Positions 16,948-25,257 of a stretch of 64,000 nt of DNA are shown here, one piece after another. Numbering within the stretch: position 1 is the stretch's first letter; each line of letters starts with the position of its first letter. This stretch comes from Arenibacter arenosicollis (lineage in GTDB: Bacteria; Bacteroidota; Bacteroidia; Flavobacteriales; Flavobacteriaceae): positions 1 through 64,000 of the forward strand of contig NZ_JACLHY010000022.1 of NCBI RefSeq assembly GCF_014397245.1, written 5' to 3'. The notes below the pieces were generated by a model, which saw nothing but the letters and a program-made list of their open reading frames with translations, did not search any database and had not been told where the DNA came from. The position numbers and the translations under genes are program-made.

Positions 16948-18012
16948 TCAATCTTCTTCCTTTTCTTTCTCTATTTGATCAAAAGCGGTGTCTATCTCAT
17001 CTTTAGTTGGTGGCTTTAAGCGTTGCTCTCCCGCCAGCTGCGGTTCAAAACTTAATTCCGTAAAAAATGGAAAGTGGTCGGAGCCAAACTTTTCCCCAAG
17101 GTATACCTGTTTTACCCTGAATTCCGGTGATGTAAAAATATGATCCAGTGGCCAACGCATTAGCCAGTTTTTGGCATTAAACGTACTGTAGAACCCTCTC
17201 CCCTTCCGTAAATCTAAAAGACCACTTATTTTTTGAAACAATTCAGTTGTCTCTGACCATGCTACATCATTGAAATCGCCTAGTACAATTACCGGAAAAG
17301 GGGAATACCGGGTCAATTTGGTAATTTTCATCATTTCGGCATCGCGATCTACTGATGAAGGGTTGTGTTGAGGCATAGGAGGTGCTGGATGAATAGCAAA
17401 AAGTTGAATTGTATCTTGGAACGGGAGTATAATTTTGGTGTGGATGGATGGAATGGTATCTTCAATCAGATATTTGATTTTATTATCATACAATTCAAAT
17501 TTCGAAAAAAAAAGCATCCCGTACGTGTTGTCTTTGGGTACTTCTATCTTATACGGATATGATTTATCCAAAATTTTCGTCAGTTCATTTACCCATTTTC
17601 TATCTGTTTCGGTGAACAATAATATATCGGCATCCTGCTTTTTAGTATCTTCTAAAAGGCCTTTAAAGTTGTCATTGGTTTGCAAAACATTTGCCGTATA
17701 AACAGAAAAGGACTTTAAAGAGTTCTTGGATGCGTTTTGCACTTCGTAAGGGGCAAAAGCAGTGTAGGGATAAATTTTAATACTTTGAAATAGGAAACAT
17801 CCAAACAACACTATTACGAAGATATAATCCTGTATATTCTTTAAGTCGAACCTTAAGAAGTAGGTCAATAACGCCAACAATGTCAATAACGTTAACTGTA
17901 AATGCGGAAAATCGAAAACCCGTATTAACCAATGATCTACTGGAATAAAAGGGAAAACAGTCAAAATAATGGCAATAATCCCAAAGACGCGAAGGAACAT
18001 TTTGAAGTTCAT
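16948..18012 (-). CDS. Membrane-anchored endonuclease/exonuclease/phosphatase (EEP) family hydrolase
   Basis: 354 aa. Three N-terminal membrane helices (about 5-22, 33-51 and 60-77) precede an EEP domain with DADILLFTETDRKW (catalytic Glu), IHPAPPMPQ, VLGDFNDVAW (Asp/Asn), WPLDHIFTSPEF (Asp-His) and GSDHFPFF (general-base His). These are the standard active-site residues. Substrates in the family range from nucleic acids to phospholipids and cannot be told here. It is convergent with the membrane-protein gene at 16359. Confidence 0.85.
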   Translation of the reverse strand: MNFKMFLRVFGIIAIILTVFPFIPVDHWLIRVFDFPHLQLTLLTLLALLTYFLRFDLKNIQDYIFVIVLFGCFLFQSIKIYPYTAFAPYEVQNASKNSLKSFSVYTANVLQTNDNFKGLLEDTKKQDADILLFTETDRKWVNELTKILDKSYPYKIEVPKDNTYGMLFFSKFELYDNKIKYLIEDTIPSIHTKIILPFQDTIQLFAIHPAPPMPQHNPSSVDRDAEMMKITKLTRYSPFPVIVLGDFNDVAWSETTELFQKISGLLDLRKGRGFYSTFNAKNWLMRWPLDHIFTSPEFRVKQVYLGEKFGSDHFPFFTELSFEPQLAGEQRLKPPTKDEIDTAFDQIEKEKEED

Positions 18013-18455
18013 ATTTTTGAATGGATAAGGTCGGTTTTCTCCAAGTTATGAAACATATGATAGATTAGCCCAATAATATCAATTTTACTTAATAATATTC
18101 TTCCAATATAATATCTTATATATCACTTTTCTTAATTTATTCTTGGCATTTATAAAATGTTTTACCTGCATAAATAGGAGGAGGAGAAATTTGCTAAATA
18201 TTTAGATACGGTCAACCGCAAAGGATAGATAGCTCCGGAGTTATAGATCGGGAATAATATTGATAGCTTTGTGTTGAAAAAACTTCAGCTCATCCAGTTT
18301 CATCAATTACAGTCCATATTCCTAAAACATTTTTTAATCCCCGCTCCTCAAAAATCCATATAGGATAGAGTCAATTTCTATTTCTTTTGAGCTACGTTTA
18401 TGAAATTATCCTTGTTAGCTTTAATGCAGTTGAATTTATCACTAAAGTATATGCC
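18013..18455. other. 443-bp divergent intergenic region
   Basis: It must carry promoters for the EEP gene (leftward) and catalase (rightward). I see no convincing TAnnTTTG element and no small gene. Confidence 0.4.
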
Positions 18456-20585
18456 ATGGCTAAAAAGGAAAAGCTTACAAAAAAAACAGATCAACTAGAA
18501 AATTTTATAGACGATGCACAAGGCCAGCCTTTAACCAGTCGTCAAGGAGTCAAAATTAATGACACCAACAATTCTTTAAAGGCCGGACCAAGAGGTTCCA
18601 CCCTTCTAGAGGATTTTTTACTTCGGGAAAAAATTACAAGCTTCGATCATGAAAGGATTCCGGAGCGAATTGTTCATGCCCGGGGTAGTGGGGCACATGG
18701 CTATTTCGAATTGTATGAAAATCAAAAAAAATATACCAAGGCCGGAATATTTAATGACACCAAACGCATAACTCCTGTATTTGTACGTTTTTCCACCGTC
18801 GCAGGTTCTAAAGGCTCGCCAGATCTTGCCAGAGATGTACGGGGATTCGCTGTTAAATTCTATACGGAGGAAGGTACTTGGGATCTTGTAGGAAATAATA
18901 TGCCTATTTTCTTTATACAGGATGCAATGAAGTTTCCCGATCTTATACATTCTGTTAAACCAGAGCCCAATAATGAAATTCCCCAAGCAGCATCTGCGCA
19001 TGATACGTTTTATGACTTTATTTCCTTAACGCCAGAAACCTTACATAATCAAATATGGGTAATGAGTGATCGAGCCATTCCCAGAAGTCTCCGTATGATG
19101 GAAGGCTTTGGTATACACACATATAGGTTAATCAACGAAAAGGGAGAATCCCACTTTGTTAAATTCCATTGGAAACCTGTGCTTGGGGTACATTCCGTAA
19201 CATGGGACGAAGCCGTAAAAATTAATGGGGCCGATGCCGATTTCCATAGACGTGATTTGTGGGAGGCCATCGAAGCCGGACAATATCCCGAATGGGAACT
19301 TGGCTTTCAAATTGTGCCGGATGCCGATGAACATAAATATGAATTCGACCTATTGGACCCTACAAAACTTATTCCCGAAGAAATGGTACCTGTAACCATC
19401 GTAGGAAAGATGACTTTGAATAGGAACCCTGAAAATTTCTTTGCGGAAACAGAACAAGTCGCATTTCTTCCAGGAAATATTATACCGGGAATCGATTTTA
19501 GCAATGACCCCTTACTTCAGGGCCGAATATTCTCTTATCGTGACACACAGTTATCGAGACTGGGAAGTCCTAACTTTCATCAGATTCCTATCAACCAACC
19601 TATTGGACAAACACATAACAATCAACGGGACGGACATATGCAGACGCGTATTCCTAAAGGTCAGACCGCTTATTTCCCCAATACCCTTGGAGGGGGGTGC
19701 CCACATCTGTCCAAAATAGCGGAAGGTGCGTTTTCTTCTTATGAAGAACGAATAGACGCCAAGAAAATCCGTTCACGAAGCGAAAGCTTTATAGACTTTT
19801 TTTCTCAACCTGCCCTTTTCTATAGGAGTTTGGCGGATTGGGAGAAACAACATGTAACCGATGCCTATTCCTTTGAGTTGGGAAAATGTAAACATAAACA
19901 CATTAAGGAACGAATGTTATGGATGATAGATCAGATTAATGGGGACCTGGCAAAAAAAGTAGCAAATAATCTAGGGATTAATATTCCGGAAAGCATAGAA
20001 CAGCCCATTAATCAGGCCATTGGCGCGGATAGTAAGGTAGAGGATTTTCAACCTGGAAAAGCAAAGAATTATTTAGAAAAATCGGCTGCTTTAAGTCAAT
20101 CCAACAATAAGTTCAACAGCATTGCCACACGACAGATCGCAGTGCTTGTGGCAGACGGTTTTGCCATGAATGATTTTGAGCAAATGCAAAAGGTTTTAGA
20201 AGACGGAAATGCTATGGTCAAATTAATAGGGCCCCATGGCGGAATTATCAAATGTGATACCGGGATGGAGCATAAAATAGATGCTGCGATAAGTACAACC
20301 GAAAGCGTACTCTTTGATGCGATCTATATTCCGGGCGGAAAAAAATCAATAGATAGTTTGATGAAAAATGGAAAATATCTCAAATTCATAAACGAAGCTT
20401 TGAAACATTGTAAAGCAATCGCTGCGGATAATGAGGCAGAAAATCTCTTGGACAAAACCTATGTAAAGGATTTTAAAGATGACAAAGCGATCTGCATCAA
20501 TACCAAGCCGAAAGATTTTGTCAATGCAATAGCTAAGCACCGAAATTGGGATCGGATGGAGAAGACAGATTCGATTCCTGTATAG
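18456..20585 (+). CDS. katE: Large-subunit monofunctional catalase (HPII/KatE type)
   Basis: 709 aa from ATG 18456 (MAKKEKL); a longer reading from 18387 adds an improbable leader. The catalase core has catalytic H74 in [12 protein letters not shown], the Asn of [15 protein letters not shown] and the heme-ligand Tyr in [14 protein letters not shown]. The C-terminal 150 residues (from [14 protein letters not shown]) form the class-I glutamine-amidotransferase/DJ-1-like domain that marks large-subunit catalases. It decomposes hydrogen peroxide. A 51-aa membrane protein follows 42 bp later, before a terminator. Confidence 0.95.
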   Translation: MAKKEKLTKKTDQLENFIDDAQGQPLTSRQGVKINDTNNSLKAGPRGSTLLEDFLLREKITSFDHERIPERIVHARGSGAHGYFELYENQKKYTKAGIFNDTKRITPVFVRFSTVAGSKGSPDLARDVRGFAVKFYTEEGTWDLVGNNMPIFFIQDAMKFPDLIHSVKPEPNNEIPQAASAHDTFYDFISLTPETLHNQIWVMSDRAIPRSLRMMEGFGIHTYRLINEKGESHFVKFHWKPVLGVHSVTWDEAVKINGADADFHRRDLWEAIEAGQYPEWELGFQIVPDADEHKYEFDLLDPTKLIPEEMVPVTIVGKMTLNRNPENFFAETEQVAFLPGNIIPGIDFSNDPLLQGRIFSYRDTQLSRLGSPNFHQIPINQPIGQTHNNQRDGHMQTRIPKGQTAYFPNTLGGGCPHLSKIAEGAFSSYEERIDAKKIRSRSESFIDFFSQPALFYRSLADWEKQHVTDAYSFELGKCKHKHIKERMLWMIDQINGDLAKKVANNLGINIPESIEQPINQAIGADSKVEDFQPGKAKNYLEKSAALSQSNNKFNSIATRQIAVLVADGFAMNDFEQMQKVLEDGNAMVKLIGPHGGIIKCDTGMEHKIDAAISTTESVLFDAIYIPGGKKSIDSLMKNGKYLKFINEALKHCKAIAADNEAENLLDKTYVKDFKDDKAICINTKPKDFVNAIAKHRNWDRMEKTDSIPV

Positions 20586-20627
20586 TAACCGATATTTTAA
20601 ATTATTTAATAACTAAAACTTTATATT

Positions 20628-20783
20628 ATGAAAGACATTATTTGGATAATCGTAGTAATCTTGGTAGTCGCTTGGCTTATAGGCTTCGCAGCATTCCCTG
20701 ATGTAGGCGGAATTTTGCATACATTATTGGTAATCGCAGTAATTTTGATTGTCTACAAGCTGGTAACAGGTAGAAGTGTTTAA
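20628..20783 (+). CDS. Very small two-helix membrane protein (Lmo0937-like)
   Basis: 51 aa (MKDIIWIIVVILVVAWLIGF...). Two hydrophobic stretches are separated by a short polar turn (PDVGG), and the end is basic (KLVTGRSV). It resembles the small Lmo0937-type proteins often found with general-stress genes. It lies 42 bp behind catalase and just before a terminator, so it is probably in the same transcript. Confidence 0.75.
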   Translation: MKDIIWIIVVILVVAWLIGFAAFPDVGGILHTLLVIAVILIVYKLVTGRSV

Positions 20784-20808
20784 CTTTTTAAAAGTTTTAT
20801 ATGAAGAT

Positions 20809-20838
20809 AATTCCCCAAAGTTTGGGGAATTATTTTTA
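20809..20838 (+). terminator. Rho-independent terminator after the catalase unit
   Basis: A near-perfect hairpin (AATTCCCCAAA / GTTTGGGGAATT) followed by ATTTTT. It lies between the catalase unit and the convergent nos cluster. Confidence 0.8.
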
Positions 20839-20884
20839 TAGGGAAACATTTTAGACTAAAAATGCATGTCCTTGTATAAGAAGA

Positions 20885-21667
20885 TTAAAAATCCTTTCTT
20901 TTTGCCACATAACTCAATCGCCAAACGGGGATTATGGTCCATAGCAGCAGCATACAAATAGACATGACAAGCCCTAAATTAGTGCCAAAAAATTGCTTAA
21001 AAATAGCTCCCGTATAACCAAGTAAAGCGGAAATATCCAATTTAAGCAATATTAAAGTTCTTGATAAATCTATAGGATTAAACATGGTGGCTACCAATGA
21101 AAAACTATCCAAAGGATATTCCTCAAAAACGATCAATGACATTAAAAAAAGTCCGTCATAGATTACCGCCAAAAACAACCAGGCCAATACGGCATATCCA
21201 AAACCCTTAATCTTATTTTCATTGGATAGGGCAATATTGAAAGCAACTGCAGTAAAAATCAAGGTTAAAAAGGCTCCAGTAATCAACAATAGTGAAAAAT
21301 CCCAAATGGCATTACTTTCAAATAATCCGTACAGGGCAAAGGGGATTCCCAAACCTAGGACGAGGCTCATCGTGAGCGAACCTGCCACTCCAAAATACTG
21401 CCCCAAAAATATAGACGACCTTTTAATGGGCTGTGCCAAAAGAAGTTCAGTAAATTCTTTGGAGTTGTAATAGTACATTACACCAAAAATAGTCCCTATC
21501 AAGGGTACCAACACTATAATCACATTCATTAGGGTAATAACCGCTTTGGACAGCTCGTTGTTCAAAAACAACAGTACAAACCCCAACAACAGATAGAACA
21601 GGAAATAAACATAACTCCATCTACTGCGCATTAGGTCGTAAAAACTGTATTTTAATATTTTAATCAT
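20885..21667 (-). CDS. nosY: NosY, ABC-2 type permease of the nos system
   Basis: 260 aa with six membrane helices and the ABC-2 permease layout, including the YYNSKEFTELLLAQPIKRSSIFLGQYFG segment that is characteristic of NosY-like permeases. With NosF it forms the transporter that, together with NosD, is needed to assemble the copper-sulfur CuZ site of nitrous oxide reductase. Its start overlaps the end of nosF by 8 bp. It is the last gene of the operon. Confidence 0.92.
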   Translation of the reverse strand: MIKILKYSFYDLMRSRWSYVYFLFYLLLGFVLLFLNNELSKAVITLMNVIIVLVPLIGTIFGVMYYYNSKEFTELLLAQPIKRSSIFLGQYFGVAGSLTMSLVLGLGIPFALYGLFESNAIWDFSLLLITGAFLTLIFTAVAFNIALSNENKIKGFGYAVLAWLFLAVIYDGLFLMSLIVFEEYPLDSFSLVATMFNPIDLSRTLILLKLDISALLGYTGAIFKQFFGTNLGLVMSICMLLLWTIIPVWRLSYVAKRKDF

Positions 21668-22370
21668 GCTTATTGTGAGTTGATATTGCCGCTATGGCAT
21701 GTTCAAAATTCGTTTGTCCTGTTTTTATTTTTAGTTCGGCAATACTTCCCTTAAAATAGATTTCACCTTCGAGAAGGTAAACTACCTCATCGGAAACCTC
21801 TTCAACAAACTGCATAATATGGGAGGTAATCAAAAAGGTTTTGCCTATGGCCTTTTCCTCAGCAATAAGTTCTTTGAGGCGAATCAGTGCCAAGGGATCT
21901 AAACCATTGGTAGGTTCGTCCAAAATAATCAAAGGACTATCGAACATAAAGGTCAATACTATATTCACCTTTTGTTTGGTACCTCCGGAAAGGTTGCTCA
22001 ACTTTTTATCCAAAAAAGGCTCCAGTCCAAAGAGGCCTATAAGCTTTTGCTCATCACTGGGTTTTTGTCTTATGTCCTTTATCATTGCTATTAATTCCTT
22101 GACCTTTAAGTTTCCTGGAAAATTGGCAATTTGGGGAAGGTAATTTATATCCTGACGGTACTTCCACTTATTTTTAACCAAGGAATCCATTACAGAAATA
22201 GTCCCTTTGTTGGGAATCACCATTCCTAGGATAGTCTTGATCAGCGTTGTTTTACCTGAGCCATTGGGCCCAAGGATAGCAAAAATACCGCCTTGGTCGA
22301 TATCGAGCTCCAATCCTGACAATACTTCATTTTTGCCAAATTTCTTATGTAAACTTTCAACGTGTATCAT
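21660..22370 (-). CDS. nosF: NosF, ABC transporter ATPase of the nos system
   Basis: 236 aa with Walker A GPNGSGKTT (residues 34-42), signature LSGGTKQKVNI, Walker B LIILDEPTNGLDP and the H-loop His in ITSHIM. The order nosD-nosF-nosY with overlapping ends (4 bp with nosD, 8 bp with nosY) identifies it as NosF, which energises export of the sulfur species or chaperone needed for the NosZ CuZ site. Confidence 0.93.
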   Translation of the reverse strand: MIHVESLHKKFGKNEVLSGLELDIDQGGIFAILGPNGSGKTTLIKTILGMVIPNKGTISVMDSLVKNKWKYRQDINYLPQIANFPGNLKVKELIAMIKDIRQKPSDEQKLIGLFGLEPFLDKKLSNLSGGTKQKVNIVLTFMFDSPLIILDEPTNGLDPLALIRLKELIAEEKAIGKTFLITSHIMQFVEEVSDEVVYLLEGEIYFKGSIAELKIKTGQTNFEHAIAAISTHNKHD

Positions 22371-23605
22371 TTGATCTTTTTCATTAACGGTTTTGCATCA
22401 ACTAATTCATCCGGTGTAAATACGGGGGATACTTTTTCTGAAAAATCAATAATATCCATAAATAAACTTCGCAATAGGATAATTGTCTCGGGGGTTCTGT
22501 TTACTATGTAAGAAAATAATTTTACCGGCCTGTAGGGAATATCGCCAGTGCCATTCCTATCCAGATCATAGCCTGTATAGTTGCTCCAATAGTTTTCTTC
22601 AAATATATTATCGTTTAGATTACTATTGTAAGCCAGATCAAAGGAGTTGTACATAAAATTATTGTGGATAAAGGTATTGGTGTAACAGGCACCACGTACT
22701 TTAATGGCCCAACCATTTTTTACAAAGTTATTTTTTGAATAATTTATCCTGTTGGATCCTTCAATACTGATACCTATCGTATTCTCCTCAAAAGTATTGC
22801 CCGTAATTTCGGCATCATTTATCTCTTTTAACAACACTCCAAATGAGGCGGTACCCCAATTTTTCTTAAAGGTATTGCCCAACATTTTTATTCTTTTGGA
22901 AAACATGACCGCAACCCCAGCCCCATTGTTTTCAAAGGTATTGTCCTTATAGATGTCATCATTGGAAAACATAAAATGCAACCCATAGCGAAGATTGTTC
23001 GAACTGATATTGTTTTCAATTGTTATGTTGTCCGAAAACTCCAGATAGATGCCATCCCGTACATGCTGAACAATATTATTCTTCACCACAATGTTTTGGG
23101 AATACCACAATTGTATGCCATTGCCAGAATTATATTCATCCACAGCATCACCAATAACCTTATTGTGGTAGACCTTACCGTTCTTGCACTTTTCCAGATA
23201 AATACCGAAAAACAACTTTTCCAACACCACATTCTGTATCAGAAAATTTTCGCTCTTCACTACCCTTATTGCTGCATAATCCGATGTATAACTGGTACCG
23301 ACGTTAATAATAAACAATCCGTCCAAGGTAACATTATTTGAAACTATGGTAATGATTTCCCCTTGATCTTCCCCATCAATCACGGGATAGTTTTCCCCTA
23401 TAATTGTCAAGGGTTTGTTTACCTGAATATTAAATTCCCGATAAGTCCCTTTTTTAATCAAAAGTGTATCAAAATCAGCGGCCACCGCTATGCCCTCCTT
23501 AATGGTTTTCACCTCACAGGAACTACAGACCGTTATAGTCCCGGCCCATAAATGATTCCCAAAGAGTAGCAGAAAAAAACCAACTAAAACACTAATTTTC
23601 CCCAT
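22367..23605 (-). CDS. nosD: NosD, periplasmic copper-processing beta-helix protein
   Basis: 412 aa with a signal peptide (about residues 1-21) followed by right-handed beta-helix repeats (CASH/NosD type) rich in N-x-I-x-x-N turns such as NIVVKNNIVQH, NITIENNISSNN and DAEITGNTFEEN. It ends in the NosD landmark region ENYWSNYTGYDLDRNGTGDIPY. NosD works with NosFY in maturation of NosZ. It overlaps the stop of the cupin gene by one base (TAATG) and nosF by four, so translation is coupled. Confidence 0.95.
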   Translation of the reverse strand: MGKISVLVGFFLLLFGNHLWAGTITVCSSCEVKTIKEGIAVAADFDTLLIKKGTYREFNIQVNKPLTIIGENYPVIDGEDQGEIITIVSNNVTLDGLFIINVGTSYTSDYAAIRVVKSENFLIQNVVLEKLFFGIYLEKCKNGKVYHNKVIGDAVDEYNSGNGIQLWYSQNIVVKNNIVQHVRDGIYLEFSDNITIENNISSNNLRYGLHFMFSNDDIYKDNTFENNGAGVAVMFSKRIKMLGNTFKKNWGTASFGVLLKEINDAEITGNTFEENTIGISIEGSNRINYSKNNFVKNGWAIKVRGACYTNTFIHNNFMYNSFDLAYNSNLNDNIFEENYWSNYTGYDLDRNGTGDIPYRPVKLFSYIVNRTPETIILLRSLFMDIIDFSEKVSPVFTPDELVDAKPLMKKIK

Positions 23606-23898
23606 TATCTAATAATCAAAAATTTAGAGTTTTCTTCGGCAGACACCCAATGTGGGACTTCTTTTGGAAAACTAAAGTGTTGCTGTTCTTTTATGGGATA
23701 GGATTTACCATTGATATGAAAGATAATTTCTCCTTCCAGAACAATCAATTGCGCATCTGTTGGAGCAATATGCTCGGGAAAAATAGATCCTTTTTCCAGA
23801 CTGATGTTCAATATTTCCAAAGCTTCTGTTTTAACCAGTTTATTTACCTGAAGCTTATTGTAATCCTGATTTTTTATCTGACTATTAATGATGTACAT
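23605..23898 (-). CDS. Small cupin protein inside the nos operon
   Basis: 97 aa with a single cupin barrel (ILEGEIIFHINGKSYPIKEQQHFSFPKEVPHWVSAEENSKF). The second His motif is kept (VPHW); the first is degenerate apart from HIAPTDAQ, so metal binding is uncertain. It is translationally coupled to nosD by a TAATG overlap. Such a cupin is not part of the classical Proteobacterial nos set; a copper-binding or sensing role would be inference. Confidence 0.75.
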   Translation of the reverse strand: MYIINSQIKNQDYNKLQVNKLVKTEALEILNISLEKGSIFPEHIAPTDAQLIVLEGEIIFHINGKSYPIKEQQHFSFPKEVPHWVSAEENSKFLIIR

Positions 23899-24026
23899 AG
23901 TTATTGTATTGTTTTAATCAATTATATATTAAAATTGGCTAAGCCTGAAAGGCGGAAAAATGAAAATTTTGCATTCTGGTTATAGGTTACCCTACCTTTC
24001 ATACCAATAAGATGATTTCCAATTGT

Positions 24027-24461
24027 CTACAGTTGAAATCTCAGTTTTAATTGTTCCCAGCTCATTAAGTCCCCCTCATAGATCATAAGGGCTTCCACAG
24101 CGGCCTTCTCGTCCTTAAAAGCAGTTAGAAATTCGCCCATCGGACTTGGTAGACGGTTACTTATAAGATAGGTTGCTTCGGTAGCATCAATCAATTCCCC
24201 CGGTCGATCGAAGTCGTTTACCAGGTAAAGGGCAATTTCCCTTTGGTCCAGATCCTTGACGTGATTCATCATACATTCACTTGAATCGAACTTAAAGACC
24301 TTTCCTTTATCCGTAACAATTTCGGCTGCATGTTGCCTATCCACAATGGTCATACTACAGAAGTGGCATCCATCAGATCCATATGCTATGGGTTGTGGAC
24401 CTATCCTACAGGAAGAAGCAAATATTAAGAATAAAAAAATAAGTATTCTGTAGATAACCAT
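24027..24461 (-). CDS. nosL: NosL, copper-chaperone lipoprotein
   Basis: 144 aa. A lipoprotein signal ends at C18 (ASSC). The NosL copper motif is present as CHFCSM (C32, C35, M37), followed by VFKFDSSECMMNH, also typical of the family. NosL is an outer-membrane or periplasmic Cu(I) protein delivering copper to nitrous oxide reductase. It lies 18 bp behind the membrane-protein gene and 128 bp before the cupin. Confidence 0.95.
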   Translation of the reverse strand: MVIYRILIFLFLIFASSCRIGPQPIAYGSDGCHFCSMTIVDRQHAAEIVTDKGKVFKFDSSECMMNHVKDLDQREIALYLVNDFDRPGELIDATEATYLISNRLPSPMGEFLTAFKDEKAAVEALMIYEGDLMSWEQLKLRFQL

Positions 24462-24479
24462 ACCTTCAATTTTTTAAAA

Positions 24480-25124
24480 TTATGCGGCCACCGCTTCTTT
24501 TGATTCCTGTTTTTCCGCGGAGCTCTTGCTCTTCCAACCTAAATATGACGCTACCAAAGTAAGAGTCATTCCAAGAAACATCATATAGGCACCAGTATGT
24601 GGAAGTGAAGTTACATCAAAATTCAACATCTTTTGATTCCCAAACAGGGGTGGCTTATAAGTCATTGGTGTTCCATCTTCATTGATCACTTTTATAATAG
24701 CGTGGGGATCTAAATTGGAGCCATAGTCCGTTAACCATTCATTAAAATCGTACATACCCAAAACTCCTAAAATAGACATCAGTAGAAACCAGCCCAAAAA
24801 CCATTTGAAACCCACTTTTCCGAAAAAGCCCAGCAGCCCTATTAATACGCCAAGGGCTATCATTCCGATAATAACCATGGGAAAAATATCAAATTCCCAC
24901 ATTTCACCCGGTTTAGGAATGGTCTTCATTCCTATATAGTGATTGAGTCCATCTATATTCTGAAGATCAAATTCCGAGACACCCTGAATTCCCGAGATAT
25001 GTATATTCATTCCCAATGGTTCAGGATATTGGGGCGCACCCAACATAATATTCCATAAAGGGAAGGCAAACAAACCCAATAAAAACAATGGGCCTATAAT
25101 CATTAAAAAACTTGCTTTTTTCAT
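24480..25124 (-). CDS. nos-cluster membrane protein of unknown function
   Basis: 214 aa with an N-terminal helix (about 5-30), a periplasmic loop with NIHISGIQGVSEFDLQNIDGLNHYIGMK, two central helices (about 82-126), another loop (YDFNEWLTDYG) and a final helix (about 176-197). Proteins of this layout accompany nosZ and nosL in clade-II clusters of Bacteroidetes, and their exact role is unknown to me. His and Met residues in the loop (LNHYIGMK) could contact copper (inference). A hairpin separates it from nosZ upstream. Confidence 0.75.
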   Translation of the reverse strand: MKKASFLMIIGPLFLLGLFAFPLWNIMLGAPQYPEPLGMNIHISGIQGVSEFDLQNIDGLNHYIGMKTIPKPGEMWEFDIFPMVIIGMIALGVLIGLLGFFGKVGFKWFLGWFLLMSILGVLGMYDFNEWLTDYGSNLDPHAIIKVINEDGTPMTYKPPLFGNQKMLNFDVTSLPHTGAYMMFLGMTLTLVASYLGWKSKSSAEKQESKEAVAA

Positions 25125-25191
25125 TACTACTGTCTTTATAAATTACAAATTGAAAAATGTTTTGGATGGTTTTCCTTTTCTTCAACTTGTG

Positions 25192-25230
25192 AAAAAAGCG
25201 GGCAGTTTCTTAAACCAAACCCGCTTTTTT
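25192..25230 (-). terminator. Hairpin with T tracts between nosZ and the downstream nos genes
   Basis: AAAAAAGCGGG (25192-25202) pairs with CCCGCTTTTTT (25220-25230), giving a terminator readable on both strands. It lies 28 bp after the nosZ stop. Since nosL, nosD, nosF and nosY continue on the same strand without an obvious promoter in between, it may act as a partial terminator setting a higher dose of nosZ transcript. Confidence 0.7.
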
Positions 25231-25257
25231 CTATTAAAAAACTAAAAATAAGTAAAG

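Noticed and set aside
15628-18320. ATTACAGTCCAT occurs upstream of both the PA2169-type gene and catalase
   Set aside because: A single shared 12-mer is expected many times by chance in 64 kb; the positions relative to the starts differ and no palindrome or promoter element is involved.
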